From JAWPMT01 sp964653795 (GTDB taxonomy: Bacteria; Bacteroidota; Bacteroidia; Cytophagales; Cyclobacteriaceae), in NCBI GenBank assembly GCA_964653795.1, contig CAZZHO010000046.1, positions 1 through 27,871 on the forward strand: 27,871 nucleotides of DNA. Direction: 5' to 3'. Positions 20,986 to 27,871 of the stretch are shown here, piece by piece. The notes beneath the pieces were generated by a model, which had not been told where the DNA came from, made no database searches, and saw only the letters and a list, made by a program, of their open reading frames with translations. How positions within the stretch are numbered: position 1 is the stretch's first letter; every line of letters begins with the position of its first letter. The translations under genes were made by a program, and so were the position numbers.

Positions 20986-23409
20986 ATGGGTTCCGACTTT
21001 ACCAATCAATATCTCTATCTTCTTAAGAACCTACGGCACCTCGGTTTCTTTCTAATCGTCTTCTTGTTTTCGCAAGAGGTATTTTCTCAAACTACTATCA
21101 CAGGAAAAGTCGTGGAGAAAGGCTCTGGAGAGCCTTTACCTTTTGCAACCGTTACTATTAAGGGTACTAGCACTGGAGTTTTAACTAATCTGGATGGTTT
21201 TTTCAGTTTGGTTGATGTTGAAACTGAGTCTTTAGTATTGGAAGTCCGATTTGTAGGATACAACAGTATCGAATTTGAACCAAAGGTGACCAAAGAGCTT
21301 CAGCTCATTGAAATGGAGGCTACCAGTTCGGAGTTGAATGAAGTGGTTGTCACGGCAAATTCTTACAAAGTATTTGATGCTTCATCCGGTATAAGTGCCA
21401 CCACCATGTCTACCAAACAATTGGCATTGCTTCCGAGTGTTGGTGAACCTGATATCTTTCGGTCCTTGCAAATGCTGCCTGGAATTAGCAGCACCAATGA
21501 GAGTTCATCCGGACTTTTTATCAGAGGCAGCACGCCAGATCAAAACCTGACACTGCTGGATGGGATGACTGTATACAAGGTTGATCACTTTTTTGGATTT
21601 TTTAGTGCCTTCAATTCCAATGCTGTGAAAGACGTACGACTCTTTAGAGGAGCTTTTCCAGCGAGGTATGGAGGCAGGACGTCAGGTGTGGTGGAGCTTA
21701 CAGGAAAAACGGGAAGCTTTGAGAAAGCCTCTGGCGGATTCAATATGAGTCTCCTTAGTGTTGGAGGGTACTTTGAAACGCCGATAAATGATAAGCTATC
21801 CATCTTTCTGGCCGGCAGGAGGTCCTTTTCAGAGATACTAAAAGGAGGTCTTTACAATGATTTGATTAACGGCCTTAACTCTCCAACAAATTTTAGTGGT
21901 ACACCGCTAGCTGAAGCCACCAACATATCTACTGAGCCCGATTTCTACTTTTTTGACTGGAATAGTAAGATTTCATACCGCCCTTCGGACAAGGATATGA
22001 TCACGCTTAGCACCTACAGTGGTAAGGATTTCCTTGATGAATCCCAGAACCTATCTGATGACATTATAGCTACAGATGACAATACGGTCAATCTTAACTA
22101 TCAACTTGACGAAAAAACGGATTGGGGAAACCGAGGAATTTCAACCAAATGGAGTCGACAGTGGAATCCTAAACTGTACACCAACTTCCTGGTGGCCGGA
22201 TCAGAATATTTTAGTAATTATCAACGCGATGAAGACGTTTTAGTAGTTCAGAATGATACCGCCACACTCATCGATCGTCAAAGACAGACGCTGGAAGAAA
22301 ATAGTGCCGTGGATCTCAGCTTAAGAGGCGACTTTGAGTGGCAAGTAAGTCTTAAGACGAAAGCTGAGTTTGGATTTTCTATTACAGAGAATAGGATCGA
22401 ATATGACAACATCAGAGATGATACGGTAGAAATCCTCACCCGATATCAGAACGCCAATTACACTTCTGGATATGGCTCTTTGGAGAGCGGGTTAGGGGAC
22501 AAGCTCAAGTTTACCACGGGCCTACGTTTGTCCAAGTATGAGGAAGAGGCGGACTTATTGATTGAGCCTCGCGTTAATTTGAGTTATCAATTGACACCCA
22601 GGATCAAATTGAAATCGGCTTTTGGTCATCATTATCAGTTTGTGAACCAAATTATCAACCAGAATATATCCGAAGGGTCCCGTGAGTTTTGGCTTCTGGC
22701 TGATGGAGATTTAGTGGAATTAGGAAGTGCCACACATTATGTGCTCGGGGCGTCATATGAGGTGGATAATTGGCTATTTGATGTAGAGAGCTATCACAAG
22801 GACTTAGATGGTATTACAGAGTTTTCGTTACAGTTTAGTCGAGGTGCTGATGAGTCAACGACCGAACTTTTTCGAACGGGTGACGGCACAGTTGATGGTA
22901 TAGAGTTCCTGATCCAGAAGAAGCAGGGAAAATACACAGGGTGGGTCTCTTATACGCTCAGCGATATCCGAAATTCCTTTCCTGAATTGAATGATGGTTT
23001 TGAGTTCAGACCTCTTCATTACCAGCGTCATGAGTTTAAGATGGTGCATACAGTGGACTTAGGGCCTTGGAATCTGGCTACTAACTTCATATATGGATCT
23101 GGTAGACCTTTTTCTGAACCTGATAATCGATATCAGATCGAGTTGCTGGATGGACGGACGCTGGAATACGTAGGACTAGGTGCAAGAAATAGCTCTTTTA
23201 ACCCTGCCTATATCAGATTGGACGTGTCAGCTAATCACTCCTTCGAAATCGGAAGTGCCGATGCTAGGATAGGGTTGTCGCTTTTCAACCTCTTGGGTAG
23301 AAGGAATATCTGGTACACTGAGTATGATTTCGGCCAGGATCCGCCACTTATTAATCAAGTCACCTACCTGGGCTTTACACCTAACATCTTATTCTCAGTA
23401 AACTTTTAG
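20986..23409 (+). CDS. TonB-dependent outer-membrane receptor with carboxypeptidase-regulatory-like domain
   Basis: The 807-aa product is a gated outer-membrane channel that imports a ligand using the TonB-ExbBD complex. It has a signal peptide (about 14-34, GFFLIVFLFSQEVFSQ), a CarboxypepD_reg-like beta-sandwich (about 36-112, TTITGKVVEKGSGEPLPFATVTIKG), the connector ELNEVVVTA (117-124) typical of Bacteroidota receptors, a plug (about 130-245, with LFIRGSTPDQNLTLLDGMTVYKVDHFFGFFSAF) and a 22-strand barrel ending in VNF, with the C-terminal Phe needed for barrel assembly. No SusD gene follows; instead a DUF4249 lipoprotein begins 4 bp after the stop. The likely ligand is not a known glycan class. 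Start: the ATG at 20986; a long n-region precedes the signal core. Confidence 0.94.
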   Translation: MGSDFTNQYLYLLKNLRHLGFFLIVFLFSQEVFSQTTITGKVVEKGSGEPLPFATVTIKGTSTGVLTNLDGFFSLVDVETESLVLEVRFVGYNSIEFEPKVTKELQLIEMEATSSELNEVVVTANSYKVFDASSGISATTMSTKQLALLPSVGEPDIFRSLQMLPGISSTNESSSGLFIRGSTPDQNLTLLDGMTVYKVDHFFGFFSAFNSNAVKDVRLFRGAFPARYGGRTSGVVELTGKTGSFEKASGGFNMSLLSVGGYFETPINDKLSIFLAGRRSFSEILKGGLYNDLINGLNSPTNFSGTPLAEATNISTEPDFYFFDWNSKISYRPSDKDMITLSTYSGKDFLDESQNLSDDIIATDDNTVNLNYQLDEKTDWGNRGISTKWSRQWNPKLYTNFLVAGSEYFSNYQRDEDVLVVQNDTATLIDRQRQTLEENSAVDLSLRGDFEWQVSLKTKAEFGFSITENRIEYDNIRDDTVEILTRYQNANYTSGYGSLESGLGDKLKFTTGLRLSKYEEEADLLIEPRVNLSYQLTPRIKLKSAFGHHYQFVNQIINQNISEGSREFWLLADGDLVELGSATHYVLGASYEVDNWLFDVESYHKDLDGITEFSLQFSRGADESTTELFRTGDGTVDGIEFLIQKKQGKYTGWVSYTLSDIRNSFPELNDGFEFRPLHYQRHEFKMVHTVDLGPWNLATNFIYGSGRPFSEPDNRYQIELLDGRTLEYVGLGARNSSFNPAYIRLDVSANHSFEIGSADARIGLSLFNLLGRRNIWYTEYDFGQDPPLINQVTYLGFTPNILFSVNF

Positions 23410-23413
23410 GAGC

Positions 23414-24250
23414 ATGCGACAGACATTACTCATCTTATCACTTTCATCGCTCATGGTAACTGCCTGTGAAGAGCTAGAGCAGCCAGCAACCAATCAATTC
23501 GTAGTAGAAGCGTTCATAACCTCGGGTGAACCAATTAATGATATTAAGATCAAAGAATCATCGTCACTCGACACTGAAGTCCTGGAGGATAACCCTATTT
23601 CAGATGCTACTATTCGACTTTTTTCAGACAACTCAGAAGTGACGCTAGACTACAATCCTATTACGAGCAAGTACTTTCTGTCAGAAGGGGATTTTAACAT
23701 TGAAGTGGGAGGGGAATACAGTATTCAGATTGATTTGGGAGATGTTTCTGCTACAGCTCAAACCATAGTGCCAGAGCAGCCTACAGGTCTTGTACTCACA
23801 GATACTTTATTGGAGGTTCCGACTTTGCGTATTTCATTTTCTCTACAGAGTCAATTTGAGGAACTTTTTGAGAATGAAAGATCCACCTTGACCTGGGACG
23901 CAGTACCGGGAAGAATGTTTTATGTGGTGATAGAAAGCCGAGTAGATGCTATTGATCCGATTTTACCTTCAGAAATACCTGAAGAGGTTGCCGAGACGAT
24001 TTCTTCTTTTCGGTTCGTTTCTGAACCCTCAGAAGATACTTCATTTGACATTATTGCCGTGGCACTCGAAACCTATGGAAAACACGTGGCCAAAGTCTAT
24101 ACAGTAAACGAAGAATATGCAGCACTATTCAATAGTGCCACACAGGATAGTAGGGATTTGAATGAACCACCTTCCAATGTTATGAACGCGTTAGGCATCT
24201 TCAGTTCCTTCGCAGTTGATAGTGTGGAGTTCGAAGTTCGTGAGAATTAA
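23414..24250 (+). CDS. DUF4249 lipoprotein, partner of the TonB receptor
   Basis: The product is a 278-aa lipoprotein with lipobox VTAC and acylated Cys18. The mature part begins EELEQPATNQFVVEAFITSGEPINDIKIKESSSL, with Ig-like strands (ISDATIRLFSDNSEV, GGEYSIQIDLGDVSATAQTIVPEQP) typical of DUF4249, which commonly sits after TonB-dependent receptors in Bacteroidota. By position it may act as a surface lid or ligand-binding partner, as SusD does for SusC; that is inference. It starts 4 bp after the receptor stop and is surely co-transcribed. A bidirectional-type hairpin terminator lies about 185 bp downstream. Confidence 0.88.
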   Translation: MRQTLLILSLSSLMVTACEELEQPATNQFVVEAFITSGEPINDIKIKESSSLDTEVLEDNPISDATIRLFSDNSEVTLDYNPITSKYFLSEGDFNIEVGGEYSIQIDLGDVSATAQTIVPEQPTGLVLTDTLLEVPTLRISFSLQSQFEELFENERSTLTWDAVPGRMFYVVIESRVDAIDPILPSEIPEEVAETISSFRFVSEPSEDTSFDIIAVALETYGKHVAKVYTVNEEYAALFNSATQDSRDLNEPPSNVMNALGIFSSFAVDSVEFEVREN

Positions 24251-24588
24251 TCAATAAGAAATTTAGGATCTATATAGCGGTGTTTTGGATTCAAGGCAGT
24301 TCCACTGGAGCTGCCTTCTCCTTTGTCTTTCAGCTTTAGCCTCCTTTTTGGCAGCTTCAGTAGTTTAAACCTTTCACAGTGTCCGCATCTATCTTTCATT
24401 CGTAAAATAGAAATCATAGTAGAATAGTTAGAAAAGGCCTGATTTTCAGGCTTTTTCTTTTGTAGAATGCTACGAAAGCCCAGATCCATATAGTCAGCTT
24501 CAGTTATCGATTCGGCACCCTCAGAATGCTTTTGATTCTCGCTGACGAGCCTCACTCGTTCCTTTGCATAGTAGAATTTACAAGTCAC
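24247..24588 (-). CDS. Uncertain minus-strand ORF; C-terminal part has a CxxC motif
   Basis: An open frame of 113 codons fills the gap between the DUF4249 gene and the DUF2147 gene, on the opposite strand, overlapping the DUF4249 stop by 4 bp. It has no recognisable family. Against it: an intrinsic terminator hairpin (24432-24456) lies inside it. A shorter form from the ATG at 24397-24399 (about 50 codons) would begin downstream of that hairpin and encode a very basic peptide with CGHC followed by ERFKLLKLPKRRLKLKDKG and ending NPKHRYIDPKFLID, which looks more protein-like than the first half. The short form could be a small metal- or nucleic-acid-binding protein. Real coding status unknown. 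Confidence 0.3.
   Translation of the reverse strand: MTCKFYYAKERVRLVSENQKHSEGAESITEADYMDLGFRSILQKKKPENQAFSNYSTMISILRMKDRCGHCERFKLLKLPKRRLKLKDKGEGSSSGTALNPKHRYIDPKFLID
24432..24456 (+). terminator. Hairpin terminator after the DUF4249 gene
   Basis: GCCTGA (24437-24442) pairs with TCAGGC (24446-24451) around a 3-nt loop, extended by A-rich and T-rich flanks with one bulged G, and followed by five T. It can terminate the receptor/DUF4249 transcript; the complementary strand also shows a CCTTTTC tract, so it may work both ways. Confidence 0.65.
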
Positions 24589-24627
24589 TAAAAACTATTC
24601 AGCCAATAAAGCTGGAGGCAAAAAAGA

Positions 24628-25056
24628 ATGAAGATTATGAGATATCTGATAACTATGCTACTATCAACAGCTTTCATCTCCTCTTACAGTCAAGACCAGA
24701 TTCACGGCCTTTGGCTAACAGGAGAAGGCCAGACGAAGGTTGAAATATCCGAAAATTCTCAAGGTCTTTATGAGGGTAAGGTCGTTTGGCTCAAAAACGC
24801 TACTGATAAGGAAGGAAATACCATTTCCGATAGGAAAAATCCTGACTCATCATTGCGTAATCGGCCAATAATGGGAATAGCCATTCTGGAAAACATTCAA
24901 TATCAGGATGGTGAATGGAAGGCCACAATTTACTCTCCCAAGAGAGGTAGGAAATTGCCATGCACTTTGAGCTTGACTGCATCAGATGTTCTAAAAATTG
25001 AAGTTGAAATCATGGGCATGACACGTGATCGACTATGGACCAGAGTAGACATATGA
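24628..25056 (+). CDS. Secreted DUF2147 domain protein
   Basis: The 142-aa product has a signal peptide (LITMLLSTAFISSYSQ) and a full-length DUF2147 beta-barrel-like domain: HGLWLTGEGQTKVEISENSQGLYEGKVVWLK, KNPDSSLRNRPIMGIAIL, GEWKATIYSPKRGRKLPCTLSL and the terminal DRLWTRVDI. The domain is lipocalin-like in appearance and functionally uncharacterised. An ATG at 24637 is an alternative start. GGAGG lies before the ATG at 24628, a rare strong Shine-Dalgarno-like site here. Its stop overlaps the next gene (ATGA at 25053), so it is the first gene of the coupled envelope/efflux operon. Confidence 0.88.
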   Translation: MKIMRYLITMLLSTAFISSYSQDQIHGLWLTGEGQTKVEISENSQGLYEGKVVWLKNATDKEGNTISDRKNPDSSLRNRPIMGIAILENIQYQDGEWKATIYSPKRGRKLPCTLSLTASDVLKIEVEIMGMTRDRLWTRVDI

Positions 25057-25805
25057 GAAAAGCCGTTTACATCCTTATTATTTTTCTAGCCCAGGAGTCA
25101 ATGGCGCAATCAAAGCCGGAAGCTTTTTCAGAAGCGAAAAAAGCGCTGGCTTCTCTGGACTTGGATAGGAAAAAGTTTGACTCTTTGTCTACTCTTTATG
25201 AAGGTAGATGGTCGATAAGTTGGAATATTAGTCAACGCTTTCTTACCGCCGACAGTAAGGCGAGTATTGATACTACTACCTTTTCTGATTTCACAGCAAG
25301 CCACTTGTACTATGAGATAGGTGGCGGGTTCTTTCCTAAACCGAATATTCAGATCACAGCCAACTTGGGATTGGCTATTATGCCGAGAGATCAAGAGATA
25401 AGCGATATCAGCTTTGGCTCAAACGGTATTAGCGCTGAGGCACAGGGTAGCGGAGGATTGATATTCGTCTACTCGGCGGGAGCAAAATATTTATTCAAAA
25501 GCAATAGTAGATCAAGCCCATATGTAGAGGTAAAATTATCCAGACCGAACATCATTGCGAAGGGGGGAACAGCGAGAATATCTGGGGGTTCCAGAGACGA
25601 TAATTTCAACCGACTATCTAATAGATTGTATTCAGGGGAATTGGGTTTCGGGATGATTACCAGGCCAAACCCAGGGCTCATGCTGGATTTCAATGTTCAC
25701 TATTTCAGATCAACTAAGGGCCAGTCAATAGGCGGTATAGATAACTACACTGGTTTATCATTTGGCCTTGGGATGCATTTCATTATCAACAAAGGAAAAA
25801 AATGA
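25053..25805 (+). CDS. Small outer-membrane beta-barrel protein
   Basis: The start chosen is the ATG at 25053 (250 aa), which overlaps the DUF2147 stop and begins directly in a signal peptide (MRKAVYILIIFLAQESMAQS); an in-frame ATG at 25035 would put extra residues before it. After a short helical segment (PEAFSEAKKALASLDLDRKKFDSLSTLYEG) the rest is amphipathic strands with Gly/aromatic girdle patterns (ASHLYYEIGGGFFPKPNIQITANLGLAI, FVYSAGAKYLFK, YSGELGFGMITRPNPGLMLDFNVHYF, GLSFGLGMHFIIN), consistent with an 8- to 12-strand OmpA/OmpW-size barrel. It lacks a terminal Phe, ending NKGKK. Operon position between DUF2147 and TolC suggests a role in the same export pathway. No precise family recognised. 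Confidence 0.8.
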   Translation: MRKAVYILIIFLAQESMAQSKPEAFSEAKKALASLDLDRKKFDSLSTLYEGRWSISWNISQRFLTADSKASIDTTTFSDFTASHLYYEIGGGFFPKPNIQITANLGLAIMPRDQEISDISFGSNGISAEAQGSGGLIFVYSAGAKYLFKSNSRSSPYVEVKLSRPNIIAKGGTARISGGSRDDNFNRLSNRLYSGELGFGMITRPNPGLMLDFNVHYFRSTKGQSIGGIDNYTGLSFGLGMHFIINKGKK

Positions 25806-27121
25806 GGAGCATAAGATTAATCGTATTTTCATTCTCACTCTTGTCATTTGGCGTTACATCAAATGCTCAGGATGTCACTATTTCATCCATAGAAGAAGCA
25901 ATTGAGTTAGCGCTTAAGCGAAATTTTGATTTTCAGAATTACACTATCAATCAGCAAAAAGCTTCATTGGAATATAAACAAGCTAAACGTCATCGATTAC
26001 CTACCATTAGCGGCACTTTCAATGGCCAGCGTAACATTGATCTAGCGACCACACCATTGCCTGGAGAGATATTTGGGCAGCCAGGAGAAGTAGTGGATGC
26101 CCAATTTGGTCAGGAGTATACCTATAACGCCGGCATCAACATATCAAAGCAGTTTTTCGATCGCAATGCGTATTGGCAAAAGAAAATAGCTTCGCTAAAT
26201 CAAGACATAACAAACGTTGAAAAGGAGGTATTTGAACAACTGCTAAAGGAGCAAGTCATCACTTACTACTATACAGCAGTTATTGCGAAAAGAGCTGTCG
26301 AAATTTCCCAAACTGATATGGATGCTGCACAAAAGATTCATCAGTTGTCAGCAGAGAAATTCAATGAAGGATTGATTGACGCTATATCCATGAATACTGC
26401 CATCATCAACGAGAATACGGTGCGTCAAAGCCTCAATGCTAATAGTCAGTTGGCATTGCAATGTGAGATGGAGCTGAAAAAGCTTCTGGGTATTAGACCT
26501 GAGGATCAACTTTCTATATCAGAGGATCTGAATAATGAATTCCCTGAGAAGTATCAAATAGCACAGCTTTCAATAGATCCCACTCTAAGAAATACTGAGC
26601 TTCAATTACAACAATCTGATTTACTGGTCAAGCAAAGTAAGTCAGCCAGTCTCCCCAGTCTAAGTGTCAATACCTATTATGGAAGACAGCAGTTCCGTGA
26701 AGATTTTGGATTGTCATTGAACCCATCAAACTGGAGTAACTACAGCTATCTGTCTGTGAATCTCAATGTCCCAATTTTCACAGGCTTTAGAAACAAGTCA
26801 GAAGTGAAGCAAAATCGCTTCAATTATCAAATACAACAGAATAACAATCATAAGGCTAAGATCGCTGCGGATCTAGATGACCAACTCCTAATACAGAATT
26901 ATTTGTTGAGCCTAGACGATGCCAAAGCCACCTACAACAGTTATCAGTTGTACGCTGAAAATCGGGAGCTCAATCATCAAAAATTCGAGGAGGGATTAAT
27001 CAGCTTAGATGCCTATTTAAAGGTCTTTGAAGACTATGTTAAAGCGGAGAACAATTACCTCAATACGCTGACAAGAGTCTATACCTACTACAGTCAAATT
27101 TTACCCAGAATCCAGTCATGA
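25802..27121 (+). CDS. TolC-family outer-membrane efflux protein
   Basis: The 439-aa product has a signal peptide (MRSIRLIVFSFSLLSFGVTSNAQ) and two tandem OEP repeats of the TolC fold. TolC homologues trimerise into a channel-tunnel that connects an inner-membrane pump and membrane-fusion protein to the exterior. Visible features: TISSIEEAIELALKRNFDF at the mature start, long helices (VEKEVFEQLLKEQVITYYYTAVIAKRAVEISQ, AAQKIHQLSAEKFNEGLIDAISMNTAIINEN), strand/turn YNAGINISKQFFDRN, and the repeat in the second half (YLSVNLNVPIFTGFRNKSEVKQNRFNY, KFEEGLISLDAYLKVFEDYVKAENNYLNTL). It overlaps the preceding and following genes by ATGA, so it is made together with its fusion protein. Confidence 0.93.
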   Translation: MRSIRLIVFSFSLLSFGVTSNAQDVTISSIEEAIELALKRNFDFQNYTINQQKASLEYKQAKRHRLPTISGTFNGQRNIDLATTPLPGEIFGQPGEVVDAQFGQEYTYNAGINISKQFFDRNAYWQKKIASLNQDITNVEKEVFEQLLKEQVITYYYTAVIAKRAVEISQTDMDAAQKIHQLSAEKFNEGLIDAISMNTAIINENTVRQSLNANSQLALQCEMELKKLLGIRPEDQLSISEDLNNEFPEKYQIAQLSIDPTLRNTELQLQQSDLLVKQSKSASLPSLSVNTYYGRQQFREDFGLSLNPSNWSNYSYLSVNLNVPIFTGFRNKSEVKQNRFNYQIQQNNNHKAKIAADLDDQLLIQNYLLSLDDAKATYNSYQLYAENRELNHQKFEEGLISLDAYLKVFEDYVKAENNYLNTLTRVYTYYSQILPRIQS

Positions 27122-27871
27122 AGAGTATTTGCTATCAATCGAAAATATGGATGTTTTTAATTGCTGTTGGATTTGTAAGTTGCCAAAAAGCTGAAGTGAC
27201 AAAACCTCAAAAGGTCGATATCACGGATGTGGTATTTGCCAGTGGTCATGTGATTTCTGATCACGAATATCAGGTCACTGCCAATACTGAGGGTTATTTG
27301 GTCAATAGCTTCGTGGAGGAAGGGGCCAAGGTGAAATCAGGTATGCCCTTATTCCATTTAGCTAATGGCGTCCAGTCGGAGCAATTATCAAACGCACAAG
27401 TAAATTACAATGACGCCTTGGCAAAAATGGATGTGAACTCTCCGGAGAGGAAGCAACTAGAACTACAAATTGAGCAAGCCAATCAACAGCTTGCTCAGGA
27501 TCGTAGAAATTATGAAAGGTACAAAAAGTTATTTGAGTCCAAAGCTGTGTCGCAAGTCGAGTTTGAGAAAGCAGAACTGCAATATGAGAACGGAAAGAGG
27601 AACGTCGAGATTCAGCAGAAGAGCCTGGATGACTTAATGGCAGGGCTGGAATTGAACTTAAAAAATGCTGAGACACAGCTAGTGATTCAAAGGGAGAATA
27701 ACAATGATTACTTTCTCTCTTCCAGTATTGATGGCGAAGTGCTAAGCATCTTCAAGGAACAAGGAGAACTAGTTAGGCGTGGTGAAGCGGTAGCCATCAT
27801 TGGTGGAGGAGATAGGCTCGTTAAACTCTTTGTTTCTGAAGAGGACATTCATGAGGTAAAACCAGGACAGG
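27118..27871 (+). CDS. HlyD/MFP-family periplasmic adaptor lipoprotein, 3' partial
   Basis: The frame opens at the ATG at 27118, overlapping the TolC stop, and stays open for 251 codons to the window end. The signal ends FVSC (Cys22), so it is probably a lipoprotein. After it comes the first lipoyl/barrel-sandwich half (HEYQVTANTEGYLVNSFVEEGAKVKSGMPLFHL), a long alpha-hairpin (about 95-205, KQLELQIEQANQQLAQDRRNYERYKKLFESKAVSQVEFEKAE...), the second lipoyl half (IDGEVLSIFKEQGELVRRGEAVAIIG) and the start of the beta-barrel domain (RLVKLFVSEEDI). Membrane-fusion adaptors bridge an inner-membrane pump and TolC. Pump type is not visible; in Bacteroidota this order is often followed by FtsX-type ABC genes. 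Confidence 0.93.
   Translation, partial: MKSICYQSKIWMFLIAVGFVSCQKAEVTKPQKVDITDVVFASGHVISDHEYQVTANTEGYLVNSFVEEGAKVKSGMPLFHLANGVQSEQLSNAQVNYNDALAKMDVNSPERKQLELQIEQANQQLAQDRRNYERYKKLFESKAVSQVEFEKAELQYENGKRNVEIQQKSLDDLMAGLELNLKNAETQLVIQRENNNDYFLSSSIDGEVLSIFKEQGELVRRGEAVAIIGGGDRLVKLFVSEEDIHEVKPGQ

Noticed and set aside
27362..27676. Minus-strand open frame at the window end
   Set aside because: It is antisense to the MFP adaptor whose frame is open to the window edge and shows clear lipoyl and coiled-coil features.
1..27871. CRISPR arrays, tRNA/rRNA genes, insertion sequences, prophage or defence genes
   Set aside because: No repeat-spacer pattern, cloverleaf, transposase, integrase, nuclease-helicase or toxin-antitoxin gene was recognised anywhere in the window.

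Overview
The window looks like chromosomal DNA from a marine-type member of the Bacteroidota, most likely the order Cytophagales. The basis is the gene content: a TonB-dependent receptor with an N-terminal carboxypeptidase-regulatory-like domain paired with a DUF4249 lipoprotein, LytS/LytTR two-component genes, a 7TMR-DISM hybrid histidine kinase, large two-domain FtsX/MacB permeases, DUF2147 and DUF4174 proteins, many short Bacteroidota-style lipoprotein signals, moderate GC, few Shine-Dalgarno sites and occasional TAnnTTTG promoter boxes. No rRNA, tRNA, CRISPR array, IS element or phage gene was seen. Three runs of exactly 100 N (5189-5288, 8300-8399, 13885-13984) are placeholder assembly gaps. 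Each lies in or beside a gene that is missing more than 100 bp of expected sequence.

Layout. 1-4572 (+): the end of an outer-membrane-like protein, gyrA, and a secreted TPR protein, closed by a strong terminator. 4726-5188 (+): an orphan 140-aa protein and the possible start of another gene cut by gap 1. 5289-7278 (-): an SPFH/prohibitin-like membrane protein followed by citrate synthase, whose C-terminus is lost in gap 1. 7467-11327 (+): a hybrid sensor kinase (interrupted by gap 2) overlapping a secreted GDSL hydrolase, then a lipoprotein of unknown role. 11355-12420: a divergent pair, a secreted DinB-fold protein (-) and a DUF4174 protein (+), with a perfect inverted repeat between them. 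12577-13467 (+): a Tat-exported sugar-isomerase-like TIM barrel. 13468-17128 (-): a flavin-containing monooxygenase followed by an FtsX/MacB permease (interrupted by gap 3). 17268-19007 (+): a pyridine nucleotide-disulfide oxidoreductase and a small orphan protein.

19106-24250 (+) is the most coherent regulatory unit: a LytS-type kinase, a LytTR response regulator, a TonB-dependent receptor and a DUF4249 lipoprotein. Between the regulator and the receptor are two identical 9-bp direct repeats with 21-bp periodicity, the geometry expected of a LytTR-type binding site. I infer that the two-component system controls the receptor/lipoprotein uptake pair.

24628-27871 (+) is a tightly coupled envelope/efflux operon: DUF2147 protein, small outer-membrane barrel, TolC-family channel and an HlyD/MFP-family lipoprotein running off the end. 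The genes are joined by three successive ATGA overlaps. Transporter ATPase/permease genes are probably just beyond the window.
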